Of a stretch of DNA of 64,000 nucleotides, positions 11,065 to 22,512 are shown piece after piece. This stretch comes from Aurantimonas sp. Leaf443 (GTDB lineage Bacteria > Pseudomonadota > Alphaproteobacteria > Rhizobiales > Rhizobiaceae): assembly GCF_001425575.1 (NCBI RefSeq), contig NZ_LMRD01000007.1, forward strand, positions 372,001 to 436,000, read 5' to 3'. The position numbers and the translations under genes are program-made. The notes below the pieces were generated by a model, which was given only the letters and a program-made list of their open reading frames with translations, searched no databases and was not told the origin of the DNA. The stretch's first letter is position 1. Each line of letters opens with the position of its first letter.

Positions 11065-11097
11065 AAAGGGGCTCCGGCATCGCCGGGGCCCCTTTTC
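11065..11097 (+). terminator. Rho-independent terminator after the di-haem cytochrome gene
   Basis: AAAGGGGCTCCGGC (11065-11078) pairs with GCCGGGGCCCCTTTT (11082-11096) through a three-base loop, with one G-U pair, and the stem runs into TTTTC. It lies 30 bases after the cytochrome stop and before the peptide transporter genes. Confidence 0.85.
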
Positions 11098-11224
11098 TCG
11101 TTGGCGCGGCCCGCTCGAGCGAGGCTTCGCCGCGCCATTACGCTTTCGTCAGGTGACGGGCCGCCGCAAGGGCGCCATAACCGTCGCTGACGATCGCGCC
11201 CTGCCCGAACCGGAGACGTTCCGC

Positions 11225-13189
11225 TTGACCCTTCGCCGCCGCGCCGCCCTTCTCGCCCTTCTGGTCGCGGCCGCCCCGCCGCCGGGACGCGCGCAGGAGA
11301 GCGGGTCCCCGGCGGCGGCGGCGCAGGCGAGCGCCCCGTCGCCGGCCGAGACCAGGCCCGCGAACGGCCCGTTCCAGACCTCCACCTCGCTCATCGCGCC
11401 GTCGAAATACGGCGCCGACTTCCGCCATTACGATCACGTGAACCCGCAGGCGCCCAAGGGCGGCACCCTGAACCGCGTGGCGCTCGGCAGTTTCGACAGC
11501 TTCAACCCTTTCATCCTGCGCGGCCTTCCGGCGGCCGGCACGAGTTCGGGCACCGGCGGCTTCGGCGGCGGCGTCCTCTACGACACGCTGATGGAGCAGT
11601 CGGTGGACGAGCCGGGCACGAGCCACGCGATGATCGCCTCCGCGCTCGCCCACCCCGCCGACTATTCCTCCGCGACCGTGCGCCTCGATCCCGCCGCCCG
11701 CTGGCACGACGGCACGCCGATCACCGCCGGGGACGTGGTTTGGAGCTTCGAGACGCTGAAGGGCCTGCATCCGCGATGGGCGGACTACTACAAGAACATC
11801 GTGTCCGCGACGACGAGCGCGCCCGGCGAGGTGACGTTCCGCTTCGACCAGGCCGGCAACCGCGAGCTTCCCAACATCGTCGGCGATCTCGTCGTCCTGC
11901 CCCGGCACTGGTGGACCGGCCAGGACGCGCAGGGGCGCCAGCGCGACATCACCCAGCCGCTGCTCGAGCCGCCGCTCGGCTCCGGCCCCTATCGCATCAA
12001 GGAGTGGCGCACCGGCCAGTCCATCACCTGGGAGCGCGTCGCGAACGCCTGGGCCGCCGGCAAGCCGACCCGCGTCGGGCGCTACAATTACGACCAGCTG
12101 CACTACACCTATCTGCGCGACCAGAACGCCACCTGGGAGGCCTTCAAGAAAGGCGGTCTCGACGACTTCCGCCTCGAGAACAATTCCCAGCGCTGGTCGC
12201 AGGGCTACGACTTTCCCGCCGCGCGCGACGGCGCGGTGCGGCGGCTGACGCTGCCGAACACGAACGTGCAGCCCATGCAGGCCTATGTCCTCAACAACCG
12301 CCTGCCGAAATTCGCCGACCGGCGCGTGCGCGAGGCCCTGACGCTCGCCTTCAATTTCGAGGAGATGAACCGCACGCTGTTCTTCGGGCTGAACGAGCGC
12401 ATCTCCAGCCACTGGTACAATAGCGAGCTGGCCGCCACCGGCCTGCCCTCGCCCGCCGAGCTCGCCCTCCTCGAACCCCTGCGCGGCAAGATCCCGGACG
12501 CGGTGTTCACCACCGCCTTCAAGCTGCCGACCTATGCCGATGCCGGGGCGACGCGCGACAACCTGCGCGCCGCGCTCGCCCTCCTCAACGAAGCGGGTTT
12601 CGAGCTGCGCGGCACGGCGCTCGTCGACGCGCGGACCGGGGAGCCCTTCACCATCGAGATGCTCGGGAGCGACCCGTCCGACAACCGCGTGCTCGAGCCC
12701 TATGCCCGCCAGCTCCAGCGCCTCGGCATCCGCGCCTCGGTGCGGCTCGTCGACACGAACCAGTTCACCGAACGCATGCGCAATTTCGATTTCGAGGTCG
12801 TCGGCAAGAGATACGATTCCCTGTCGCATTCGCCCGGAAACGAGCAGCGCGACTTCTGGAGTTCGGCCGCCGCCGACACGCCCGGCAGCCACAACTATGC
12901 GGGCATCAAGGACGAGGCGGTGGACAGGCTGATCGAGGCGATCGTCTACGCCAAGGATCGCGACGGCCTCGTGGCCGCCACGCGGGCGCTGGACCGGGTG
13001 ATGCTGTGGAACGCCTATGTCGTCCCGCAATGGACGCGCACGCAATACTGGCTGGCGGTGTGGGACAAGCTCGCCATTCCTCTTCGGGAGGAGAAGAACG
13101 GCCCGCTCGATCCCTTCGCCTGGTGGGTCGCCGGCCCCGGCTCGGCGCCCGCGCAGGCCGGTACGGCCGCGCCCGAGGCCGCGCGATGA
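11225..13189 (+). CDS. Extracellular solute-binding protein family 5, Yej-type peptide ABC transporter (first copy)
   Basis: This periplasmic peptide-binding protein of the SBP family 5 is closest in layout to YejA, the oligopeptide/microcin C binding protein. It has a signal peptide, then domain motifs KYGADFRHYDHVNPQAPKGG and WHDGTPITAGDVVWSFE. The start is a TTG at 11225 preceded by GGAGA with an 8-base spacing. That start gives a clean signal peptide (MTLRRRAALLALLVAAA). A GTG at 11153 in the same frame would add 24 unlikely residues. It is the first gene of a yej-type operon, with its stop overlapping the next start. Confidence 0.88.
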   Translation: MTLRRRAALLALLVAAAPPPGRAQESGSPAAAAQASAPSPAETRPANGPFQTSTSLIAPSKYGADFRHYDHVNPQAPKGGTLNRVALGSFDSFNPFILRGLPAAGTSSGTGGFGGGVLYDTLMEQSVDEPGTSHAMIASALAHPADYSSATVRLDPAARWHDGTPITAGDVVWSFETLKGLHPRWADYYKNIVSATTSAPGEVTFRFDQAGNRELPNIVGDLVVLPRHWWTGQDAQGRQRDITQPLLEPPLGSGPYRIKEWRTGQSITWERVANAWAAGKPTRVGRYNYDQLHYTYLRDQNATWEAFKKGGLDDFRLENNSQRWSQGYDFPAARDGAVRRLTLPNTNVQPMQAYVLNNRLPKFADRRVREALTLAFNFEEMNRTLFFGLNERISSHWYNSELAATGLPSPAELALLEPLRGKIPDAVFTTAFKLPTYADAGATRDNLRAALALLNEAGFELRGTALVDARTGEPFTIEMLGSDPSDNRVLEPYARQLQRLGIRASVRLVDTNQFTERMRNFDFEVVGKRYDSLSHSPGNEQRDFWSSAAADTPGSHNYAGIKDEAVDRLIEAIVYAKDRDGLVAATRALDRVMLWNAYVVPQWTRTQYWLAVWDKLAIPLREEKNGPLDPFAWWVAGPGSAPAQAGTAAPEAAR

Positions 13190-15060
13190 ACCGGCCCTTC
13201 TTCTCGCTCACGCGCCGAGGCTTCGGCAAGGCCGCCCTCGGCGCCCTGGGGGCGGCCGCCCTGCCCCGCGCGGCCTTCGCGACCATGCCCGCCGACACGC
13301 CCCTGCACGGGCTCTCGGTCTATGGCGAGCTGAAATACGGGCCGGACTTTCCCGCCTTCGACTATGCGAGCCCCGACGCCCCCGCCGGCGGGCGCTTCGC
13401 CTTCTCGGTGCCGAACTGGGCGTTCAACCAGTCGCCGCTGACCTTCGACACGCTGAACACGTTCGTTCTCAAGGGCAACGCGCCCCCGCGCCTCGAAATG
13501 CTCTACGACAGCCTCGTCGTCTCGGCCCTCGACGAGCCGGACGCGGTCTATTGCGCGCTCGCGCAGAGCGTCTCCATCGCCGCCGACCGCAACAGCTACC
13601 TCTTCGCCCTGCGGCCGCAGGCCCGCTTCTCGACCGGGGCGCCGGTGACGGCCGAGGACGTCGCCTTCACCTACGCGACCTTCAAGGAGAAGGGGCACCC
13701 GGTCCTCCAGATCGCGCTGCAGGAGCTGACGCGGGCGACGGCCGAGCCGGACGGGCGCGTGCGCCTCGTCTTTTCCGGCCGCCAGACGCACCAGGACGCG
13801 CTGGGCGCCATGGGGATGCCCATCCTGCCGAAGGCCTTCTTCGAGGGCCGGGCCTTCGAGGACACGGGGATGACGGAGATCCCCGGCAGCGGTCCCTACC
13901 GCATCGGCCGCCAGGCCCCCGGCCGCTTCATCGAATACGAGAAGCGCGACGACTACTGGGCGCGGGACCTGGGCTTTGCCCGCGGCCTCGACCATTTCAA
14001 GACGCTGCGCATCGACTTCTACCGCGACCGGCAGGCCGGCTTCGAGGCCTTCAAGAAGGGCGACACGCTCTTCCGCCAGGAATTCACCGCCAAGACCTGG
14101 GCGACCGAATACGGTTTTCCGGCGGTCGCGGCCGGCAAGGTCGTCAAGCGCGAATTCGCCGGCGACCTGCGCCCCACCTTCCAGTGCTGGGCGCTCAACC
14201 AGCGCCGGCCGCGCTTTGCCGACATCCGCGTGCGTCAGGCGGTGAATCTGTGCTTCGACTTCCAGTGGACGAACGCCAACCTGTTCTTCGGCCTCTACAA
14301 GCATTCCGATTCGCCCTTCGAAACCTCCGAGTTCAAGGCGGAAGGGGCGCCCTCGCCGGCCGAGCTCGCGATCCTGGAACCCCTGCGCGGCCAGATCCCG
14401 GACGCCGCCTTCGGGCCGGCCTGGACGCAAGGGGTCAGCGACGGCTCGGGCCGCGACCGCAGGCGCCTGCAGGAGGCCTCGAAGCTTCTGGCCGCCGCCG
14501 GCTGGGAGCGGCGCGGCAACCAGCTCGTCAACCAGGCGGGCGAGGTCTTCACGCTCGAATATCTGATCGACGATCCCGGCTTCGAGCGCGTCTACGGCAG
14601 CTTTGTGCAGACGCTGCGGCTTCTGGGCGTCGACGCGCGCTTCCGCCTCGTGGACGCCGCGCAGTACCAGGACCGGCAGGACCGCTTCGACTTCGACCTC
14701 ATCGGACAGGCGATCGGCCTCGGCGCGACGCCCTCGCAGGACAGTCTCGTCGGCCTCTTCGGCAGTTCCACGCGCGACCGCCAGGGCTCCAACAATCTCG
14801 TCGGCATGGCAGACCCGGCCGTCGACCGCCTGATCGAGACGGTGAACCGCGCGCCCGACCGCGCCGGGCTGACCATTGCCATGAAGGCGCTCGACCGCGT
14901 GCTCAGGGCGCGGCTCGACTGGATCCCCAACATCCATTCGGGCGTCCACCGCGCCGCCTACTGGGACCGCTTCGGCTTCAAGGAGCCCAAGCCCGACTTC
15001 GGCTGGCCGGTGGAGAGCCTGTGGTGGTTCGATCCGGCCAAGGCGCAGACCGCCGGCTGA
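13186..15060 (+). CDS. Extracellular solute-binding protein family 5, Yej-type (second copy, Tat signal)
   Basis: A second family 5 peptide-binding protein of 624 residues, homologous along its length to the one before it (PDFPAFDYASPDAPAGG, then STGAPVTAEDVAFTY). Its N-terminus SLTRRGFGKAALGALG is a twin-arginine signal, so it should be exported folded, unlike the first copy, whose signal looks Sec-type. Its ATG overlaps the upstream stop (ATGA at 13186-13189). Two binding proteins feeding one permease pair would widen the peptide range. Confidence 0.9.
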   Translation: MNRPFFSLTRRGFGKAALGALGAAALPRAAFATMPADTPLHGLSVYGELKYGPDFPAFDYASPDAPAGGRFAFSVPNWAFNQSPLTFDTLNTFVLKGNAPPRLEMLYDSLVVSALDEPDAVYCALAQSVSIAADRNSYLFALRPQARFSTGAPVTAEDVAFTYATFKEKGHPVLQIALQELTRATAEPDGRVRLVFSGRQTHQDALGAMGMPILPKAFFEGRAFEDTGMTEIPGSGPYRIGRQAPGRFIEYEKRDDYWARDLGFARGLDHFKTLRIDFYRDRQAGFEAFKKGDTLFRQEFTAKTWATEYGFPAVAAGKVVKREFAGDLRPTFQCWALNQRRPRFADIRVRQAVNLCFDFQWTNANLFFGLYKHSDSPFETSEFKAEGAPSPAELAILEPLRGQIPDAAFGPAWTQGVSDGSGRDRRRLQEASKLLAAAGWERRGNQLVNQAGEVFTLEYLIDDPGFERVYGSFVQTLRLLGVDARFRLVDAAQYQDRQDRFDFDLIGQAIGLGATPSQDSLVGLFGSSTRDRQGSNNLVGMADPAVDRLIETVNRAPDRAGLTIAMKALDRVLRARLDWIPNIHSGVHRAAYWDRFGFKEPKPDFGWPVESLWWFDPAKAQTAG

Positions 15061-15191
15061 CCCGGGCGGAGGGGCGCGGCCTCCCGCGAGCTTTGCGACA
15101 GGCCGGCATGCGAGCTAACTAGGCGGCGGCCCGACGGGCGAATCACGCGGCGCTCCGGCGCCGAGCAGCTTTCGGAGACCACACCCCCGCC

Positions 15192-16328
15192 ATGGGCGCC
15201 TATATCCTCCGCCGCCTTCTGCTGATGATCCCGACCCTCGTCGGCATCATGGCGATCTCCTTCGCCGTCATCCAGTTCGCGCCCGGCGGGCCGGTGGAGC
15301 AGGTGATCGCGAGCCTGCAAGGGGATGCCGGCGGGGCGACCGACCGCATTTCCGGCGGCGGCGGCGACTTCGGCACGGGCGGCGGCGGCGGCGGCGGCGA
15401 GAGCTCGGGCTATCGCGGCGCGCAGGGGCTCGACCCCGCCTTCATCGCCAAGCTCGAGCAGCAGTTCGGCTTCGACAAGCCGCCGCTGGAACGCTTCGCC
15501 ACGATGCTGTGGAACTACCTGCGCTTCGATTTCGGCGAGAGCTACTTCCGCTCCGTCTCGGTGATGGAGCTCATCGCCGAGAAACTGCCGGTCTCGATCT
15601 CGCTCGGCCTCTGGATCACGCTCCTCTCCTATCTCATCTCCGTGCCGCTCGGCATCCGCAAGGCGCTGAAGGACGGCTCGGCCTTCGACATCTGGACCTC
15701 GGGCATCGTGATCGTGGCCTATGCGATCCCCGGATTCCTCTTCGCCGTCCTCCTCATCGTGCTGTTTGCCGGCGGCTCCTTCTACGACTGGTTCCCGCTG
15801 CGCGGCCTCCTGTCGGACGGCGTGAGCGGCGCCTGGTGCGCGCCCTGGTCGGAGGCGTTCGACGCGGGCGCCTGCGTGACGCGCACGATTCCCGACTATT
15901 TCTGGCACCTCGCCCTGCCGCTGATCGCCCTGTCGCTCTCGGCCTTCGCCACGACGACGCTCCTCACCAAGAATTCCTTCCTCGACGAGATCCGCAAGCA
16001 ATACGTGACCACCGCGCGGGCCAAGGGCCTGTCGGAGCGGCGCGTGCTCTACGGCCATGTCTTCCGCAACGCCATGCTCATCGTCATCGCCGGCTTTCCC
16101 GCCGCCTTCGTCTCGGCCTTCTTCTCCGGCTCGCTCCTCATCGAGACGATCTTCTCGCTCGACGGGCTGGGGCTTCTCGGCTTCGAGAGCATCTACCAGC
16201 GCGACTATCCGGTGGTCTTCGGCACGCTCTACATCTTCTCGCTGATCGGCCTCGTGGCGACGCTCGTCTCCGACCTCACCTATACCTGGATCGATCCGCG
16301 CATCGATTTCGAGAGCCGGGAGGTCTGA
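15192..16328 (+). CDS. yejB: Peptide ABC transporter permease, YejB type
   Basis: A 378-residue inner-membrane permease starting [20 protein letters not shown], with about six transmembrane segments. The EAA-type cytoplasmic loop is in [26 protein letters not shown]. The C-terminus [13 protein letters not shown] is typical of YejB. A glycine-rich stretch at about residues 45-80 (including seven consecutive glycines) sits in the first periplasmic loop. It pairs with the next gene, which begins two bases after its stop. Confidence 0.93.
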   Translation: MGAYILRRLLLMIPTLVGIMAISFAVIQFAPGGPVEQVIASLQGDAGGATDRISGGGGDFGTGGGGGGGESSGYRGAQGLDPAFIAKLEQQFGFDKPPLERFATMLWNYLRFDFGESYFRSVSVMELIAEKLPVSISLGLWITLLSYLISVPLGIRKALKDGSAFDIWTSGIVIVAYAIPGFLFAVLLIVLFAGGSFYDWFPLRGLLSDGVSGAWCAPWSEAFDAGACVTRTIPDYFWHLALPLIALSLSAFATTTLLTKNSFLDEIRKQYVTTARAKGLSERRVLYGHVFRNAMLIVIAGFPAAFVSAFFSGSLLIETIFSLDGLGLLGFESIYQRDYPVVFGTLYIFSLIGLVATLVSDLTYTWIDPRIDFESREV

Positions 16329-16330
16329 CC

Positions 16331-17578
16331 ATGGACGAGGCCCGCAAGGACAGGCTGGACGGGACGGCGCGCGCCGACGCGCGAGACGGCACGCCGGCGC
16401 AGGCGCAGGCCGACCTCTCGCGCCTGCAGGCCGCCGGAATCGCGCAGGAGACGCCGGCCGCGAGCCTCGTGCGCACGCGCCGCCCGTTCCTGTCGCCGCT
16501 CAACCGCCGGCGCTGGGAAAGCTTCAAGGCGAACGGGCGGGGCTTCTGGTCGCTGTGGATCTTCCTCGCCCTCTTCGTCGTCACCGGACTCGCCGAGTTC
16601 GTGGCGAACGACAAGCCGATCCTCGTCTCCTACAAGGGCGACTATTACGCGCCGGTCCTCGTGGACTACCCGGAAGAGGTCTTCGGCGGCTTCCTGCCGG
16701 TGACGAACTATCGCGACCCCTTCGTGCAGGACGAGATCGCGGCGAACGGCTGGGCGATCTGGCCGCCGATCCGCTATTCCTACCAGAGCGTCAACAACGA
16801 GATTCCGACGCCCGCCCCCGCGCCTCCCTCCTGGACCTTCACCAAGGAGGAGCGCTGCCAGCGCTATGCGATGGGCGTCGAGGATCCCAACTGCTCAATC
16901 GGCAACTGGAACTGGCTCGGCACCGACGATCAGGCGCGCGACGTGCTCGCCCGCCTCATCTACGGCTTCCGCATCTCGGTCCTCTTCGGCCTCCTGCTCA
17001 CCGCGGGCTCCGCCGTGCTCGGCGTGGCGGCAGGCGCCGTGCAGGGCTATTTCGGCGGCTGGACGGACCTACTCTTCCAGCGCTTCATCGAGATCTGGTC
17101 CTCGATCCCCGTCCTCTACCTCCTTCTCATCATCGCCGCGATCCTGCCGCCGGGCTTCTTCGTTCTGCTCGGCATCATGCTGCTCTTCTCCTGGGTCTCC
17201 TTCGTGGGCGTGGTGCGCGCCGAGTTCCTGCGCGCGCGCAACTTCGAATACGTGAACGCGGCCCGCGCGCTCGGCGTGCGCGACCTGACCATCATGTGGC
17301 GCCACCTCCTGCCCAACGCGATGGTGGCGACGCTCACCTTCCTGCCCTTCATCCTGAACGGCTCGATCACGACGCTGACCTCGCTCGATTTCCTCGGCTT
17401 CGGCCTGCCCCCCGGCTCGCCCTCGCTCGGCGAACTGCTGGCGCAGGGCAAGAACAACCTTCAGGCCCCCTGGCTCGGCTTCTCCGGCTTCTTCGTGATA
17501 TCCCTGATGCTGTCGCTCCTCGTCTTCGTGGGCGAGGCGGTGCGCGACGCCTTCGACCCGCGAAAGAGCTTCGCGTGA
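16331..17578 (+). CDS. yejE: Peptide ABC transporter permease, YejE type
   Basis: The second permease, 415 residues. An Ala/Arg-rich cytoplasmic extension of about 60 residues precedes SPLNRRRWESFKANGRGFWSL, the usual YejE start region. A long periplasmic loop follows, then the transport domain with NAARALGVRDLTIMWRHLLPNAMV as the EAA loop and DAFDPRKSFA at the C-terminus. It is co-transcribed with yejB. The yejF ATPase gene does not follow directly: a toxin-antitoxin pair is inserted in between. Confidence 0.93.
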   Translation: MDEARKDRLDGTARADARDGTPAQAQADLSRLQAAGIAQETPAASLVRTRRPFLSPLNRRRWESFKANGRGFWSLWIFLALFVVTGLAEFVANDKPILVSYKGDYYAPVLVDYPEEVFGGFLPVTNYRDPFVQDEIAANGWAIWPPIRYSYQSVNNEIPTPAPAPPSWTFTKEERCQRYAMGVEDPNCSIGNWNWLGTDDQARDVLARLIYGFRISVLFGLLLTAGSAVLGVAAGAVQGYFGGWTDLLFQRFIEIWSSIPVLYLLLIIAAILPPGFFVLLGIMLLFSWVSFVGVVRAEFLRARNFEYVNAARALGVRDLTIMWRHLLPNAMVATLTFLPFILNGSITTLTSLDFLGFGLPPGSPSLGELLAQGKNNLQAPWLGFSGFFVISLMLSLLVFVGEAVRDAFDPRKSFA

Positions 17579-17591
17579 GGGAGTACGGTGG

Positions 17592-17828
17592 ATGAGCGAT
17601 GCAAGGAAACGAGTGGTACTCGCGATGCCCGCCGGCGACCTGCCGGACCGGATGCGAGGCGAGTTCGCGCGCGACGAGCGCGTCCGCGTGACGATCGAGA
17701 ACGATCAGGCGGAGGACTGGGACGCACTGATCGCGGAGATCGGAGCCTTCCGGAAGGCCAATCCTCACCCCGTGGACGCCGCGGAAGCCGTCGCCCGCAT
17801 CCGCATCCTGCGGGACGAATGGAAGTGA
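17592..17828 (+). CDS. Putative antitoxin of a PIN toxin-antitoxin pair
   Basis: A 78-residue protein starting MSDARKRVVLAMPAGDLPDRM and rich in Asp, Glu and Arg. I do not recognise its DNA-binding type. It is assigned as antitoxin because it lies immediately upstream of, and overlaps, a PIN-domain gene. It begins 13 bases after the yejE stop, so it may rely on the yej transcript. Confidence 0.65.
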   Translation: MSDARKRVVLAMPAGDLPDRMRGEFARDERVRVTIENDQAEDWDALIAEIGAFRKANPHPVDAAEAVARIRILRDEWK

Positions 17829-18259
17829 CGGACGCGCCGGTCTATCTCGACGCCAACGCCCTCATCGAAGCCGTCGAAGGCGCGGACGCCGCGCTCATGA
17901 TGACGATCGGCGCCTTGAGGAAGGCGGGCCGCGAAATCGTCACGAGCGAACTCAGTCTCGCCGAGGTGCTGGTCAAGCCGATCCAGGAGGCGAACGACGG
18001 CCTGTGCCGCCTCTACGAGCGGCTGATCGTGGAGAGCGGCCTCGTCACGCCCTGCCCCGTCGATCGCGACATCCTGCGTCTTTGTGCGCAGACCCGTGCT
18101 CGCGACGGTGGGAAGCTGCCGGACAGCATCCATGTGGCCACGGCCCTTCGCGCCGGCTGCACGGTCATCGTATCATCCGACAAGCGGCTGCGTCTGCCGG
18201 ACGGGCTGCGGCGGATCGAAACCGCGGCGATCGGCATCCTCGCGAACGCCTCGAGCTGA
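17819..18259 (+). CDS. PIN domain protein, VapC-like toxin
   Basis: The 146-residue product has a PIN nuclease arrangement: D11 (VYLDANALIE), E44/E49 (SELSLAEV), D102 (DSIHVATAL) and D121 (SSDKRL) supply the acidic metal-binding cluster. VapC-type toxins cleave specific RNAs. The start ATG 17819 overlaps the antitoxin stop; GTG 17825 would give a 4-base overlap and cannot be ruled out. Its stop is only 5 bases before the yejF ATG, so the pair splits an otherwise standard yej operon. Confidence 0.82.
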   Translation: MEVTDAPVYLDANALIEAVEGADAALMMTIGALRKAGREIVTSELSLAEVLVKPIQEANDGLCRLYERLIVESGLVTPCPVDRDILRLCAQTRARDGGKLPDSIHVATALRAGCTVIVSSDKRLRLPDGLRRIETAAIGILANASS

Positions 18260-18264
18260 CAAGA

Positions 18265-19913
<1,649 letters not shown>

Positions 19914-19917
<4 letters not shown>

Positions 19918-20570
19918 AGGGCGTCACCGAAGGCGGGCCGCTCGGCGACGCGCCGCTCGGCTGCACGATCGAGGTGACGCGCCTCGCCGAAGGCTTCCGC
20001 CCGCTGGAGGTGGCGCGCGTCACCCACGATAGGCTCGACGGGGCCGGCACGCTCGGCCCGATGACGCGCGAGGTCCTGCGCTGCGGCACCGTCGCCGTGA
20101 TCATCCCCTACGATCCGCGGAGCGACCGCCTCGTCCTCATCCGCCAGTTCCGCATCGGCAACGCGCTGCGCACGCCCCATGCCGGCGCCCTGGAACTGCC
20201 GGCCGGGCTGATCGACCCGGGCGAGTCCGTGCTCGACGGCGCCCGGCGCGAACTCCGGGAGGAGACGGGGCTCGAGGCCGAGGCCCTGGCGCCAGCCTTC
20301 GACATGATGCCCTCTCCGGGCCTTTGCGACGAATACGCCCATATCGTCATCGCGCTGGTCGACGCCTCGCGCCTCGCGGCTGCCGCCGGCCTTGCCGACG
20401 AGCACGAAGACATCCGCCCGCTCCCGGTGCCCGTCGACGAGGCGCTCGACGCGATCGACGCGGGCCGCGCGGTCAACGGCTTCCTCGTCGCCGGCCTCTT
20501 CTGGTTCGCGCGACGCGGGCGCGAGCGCGCCGCCGCGCTGGCCGGGCAGAACGGAAGGAACAGGCCATGA
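19914..20570 (+). CDS. Nudix hydrolase, ADP-ribose pyrophosphatase type
   Basis: A 218-residue Nudix hydrolase. The Nudix box GLIDPGESVLDGARRELREE plus TGL is complete, preceded by LVLIRQFRIGN and LELPAG, which fit the ADP-ribose diphosphatase (NudF-like) subgroup. Substrate preference is not certain from sequence. It starts at a GTG that overlaps the yejF stop (GTGA, 19914-19917), and its own stop overlaps the next start, so the genes are translationally coupled. Confidence 0.85.
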
Positions 20571-21508
20571 CCATTCTCCTCAGCGTCACCGGCTTCGACC
20601 CTGACCGCTGGCGCGGCGCGCTGCAGGCCGCCGACCCCGCGGCGTCCATCGTGCTGGCGCCCGCCCATGCGGCGGACGAGTCGATCCGCTACGCCGTCGT
20701 CTGGAAGCAGCCGCCGGGTCTCCTCTCCACGCTGCCGAACCTTCGCGCCATCTTCTCGCTCGGCGCCGGCGTCGACCACATCCTGAAGGACGGCACGCTG
20801 CCGGACGTCCCGATCCTGCGCATCGTGGCGGACGATCTGACGAACCGCATGAGCGAATATGTCGTCTGGCGCGTTCTCGACCATTTCCGCAAAGGCGCCG
20901 CCTATCGCCAGGCGCAGGCCCGCCGCGAATGGGTGGACTGGCCCCAGCCCGCCGCCCGCGACGTGACCGTCGGCGTGATGGGGCTCGGGGAGCTCGGGCG
21001 CGACGCCGCCCGCAAGCTCGCCGCGCTCGGCTTCGCCGTCACCGGCTGGAGCCGCAGCGGCCGGCCGGTCGAGGGCCTGACCGTTCACGGCGGAGAGGCG
21101 GGCCTGAAACGCTTCCTCGCCGAAACCGACATCCTCGTCGTCCTCCTGCCGCTGACGCCGGAGACGGCCGGCCTCATCGACGAGACCCTCCTGTCCGGCC
21201 TGAAGCGCCGCACGCCCCTCGGCGGGCCGGTGCTCATCAATGCCGGCCGCGGCGGATTGCAGGACGAGGCGGCGATCCTCGGCGCGCTGGAGGCCGGCAC
21301 GCTGATGGAAGCCTCGCTCGACGTCTTCCAGCGCGAGCCGCTGCCGGACGACAGCCCGCTCTGGCGCCACCCGGCCGTCTTCGTCACGCCGCACGCCGCC
21401 GCCCTCTCCGATCCCGACGCGCTCGCGCCCACCGTCATGGCCCAGATCGCGGCCATCGAGCGCGGCGAGATGCCGTCGAACCGCGTGGACCGCGCCGCCG
21501 GCTACTGA
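20567..21508 (+). CDS. D-2-hydroxyacid dehydrogenase, glyoxylate/hydroxypyruvate reductase A type
   Basis: A 313-residue NAD(P)-dependent reductase of the GhrA subgroup. Features are SLGAGVDHIL near the substrate site, a Rossmann VGVMGLGELGRDAARKL, INAGRGGLQDE with the catalytic arginine, and FVTPHAAAL with the catalytic histidine. It would reduce glyoxylate or hydroxypyruvate, which suits a methylotroph using C2/C3 acid intermediates (inference). Its ATG overlaps the Nudix gene stop. Confidence 0.88.
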   Translation: MTILLSVTGFDPDRWRGALQAADPAASIVLAPAHAADESIRYAVVWKQPPGLLSTLPNLRAIFSLGAGVDHILKDGTLPDVPILRIVADDLTNRMSEYVVWRVLDHFRKGAAYRQAQARREWVDWPQPAARDVTVGVMGLGELGRDAARKLAALGFAVTGWSRSGRPVEGLTVHGGEAGLKRFLAETDILVVLLPLTPETAGLIDETLLSGLKRRTPLGGPVLINAGRGGLQDEAAILGALEAGTLMEASLDVFQREPLPDDSPLWRHPAVFVTPHAAALSDPDALAPTVMAQIAAIERGEMPSNRVDRAAGY

Positions 21509-21659
21509 CCCCCGGTCCAGACACCTTCGCCCGCCCGAGGCAGCGCGAGATCGCGCCATCCGAACGCGCGCCGTCCCGCAATTGCTACGCCGGCGACGGA
21601 ACGCTGCCGGGGTCGCCACGTTCGTGGAAAATGACGCCAAGGCGAAGGGAGCCGGACCG

Positions 21660-21899
21660 ATGGTGAACGTGACCTACAATATCGTGCAGCACGACGGCGG
21701 CTGGGCCTACAAGGTGGCCGACGTGTTCTCCGAGACCTTCCCGACCCGCGAAGCCGCCCTGCGCGCCGCCCGCGACGCCGCCGCGCGCCAGCAGCTCGCC
21801 GGCGAATCGGAAGGCATCGTCTACGAGGACGCCGACAGCCATTGGCACGAGGAAGTCGCGTCCGGCGACGACCGCCCGCAGACGAGCGTCGTGCAGTAG
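21660..21899 (+). CDS. DUF2188 domain protein
   Basis: A 79-residue protein starting MVNVTYNIVQHDGGWAYKV, followed by FPTREAALRAARDAAARQQ. This pattern of a beta hairpin around HDGGW and a helix that begins TREAA matches DUF2188, small proteins of unknown function often found near stress genes. The frame extends upstream to 21582, but ATG 21660 fits the family start. Confidence 0.75.
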   Translation: MVNVTYNIVQHDGGWAYKVADVFSETFPTREAALRAARDAAARQQLAGESEGIVYEDADSHWHEEVASGDDRPQTSVVQ

Positions 21900-22512
21900 G
21901 CCGCCGTGTTCACTCACCGGACGGCGCGATCCGGTCGCCGTCCGCGGCTGAACGCGATTGCGGCTGGACGTCGATGATCTGACGGGGTCCGAGATGACTG
22001 TGGCAAACGCTCGAGCGATGCGCGCGTCCGAACGACGCCACTGCGCACGGGTACCTCACCGGAACCGATGGCAGACGCTTTGGCGAGAAGGGCGCAGGGA
22101 GCGCGCGGGATCCTGCCTCCCGCCGGATACGGGAGACCTTCTTTGCTCGGACCGATCGTCGCGCTCATCCGATGGCCGGTTCGGGGCGGCAAAAGCCTGA
22201 CTTCGACTTTGCTTGGCAGGGTGTAGAGCAGCCTGGCTGGGCATGGAGCAATCGGCACGACCGCCTTCCAACAGCGCCTCCTTCCGTCTCGCCCGGAACG
22301 AAATTCGACCTCCATGCCCCGACGGATGCTGGCGCCCGCGCATTGCATGCGCTTGGAACCTTACGCTAGAAAGCCGACGTGCGGCTTGGTCAAGCATTCA
22401 AGGGCGTTACCCCCGACGGGTGGCACGGATCTGTGACAGCCCCCATCAGTCGCGATCGGAAGAACGTCTTCCGTTGAACATGTTCGCTTCGCAGATCATT
22501 GAAAGTGAGTGA
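21900..22512. other. 613-base non-coding interval
   Basis: No reading frame here looks like a real protein. An 8-base perfect stem (GGACGGCG at 21919-21926 with CGCCGTCC at 21936-21943) follows the DUF2188 gene but has no T-tract. A weak promoter-like pair, TTGCAT and CTAGAA with 17-base spacing, occurs at about 22345-22373 upstream of the glycosyltransferase. GC is visibly lower than in the flanks, continuing into the next gene. Confidence 0.5.

Noticed and set aside
11138-13045. Minus-strand open frame of about 635 codons opposite the first peptide-binding protein
   Set aside because: No domain, antisense to a clear gene, and low-complexity composition.
21914-22512. Open frames on both strands in the interval before the glycosyltransferase
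   Set aside because: They are Arg/Ser/Pro-rich with no recognisable family, no good ribosome binding site and mutual overlap.
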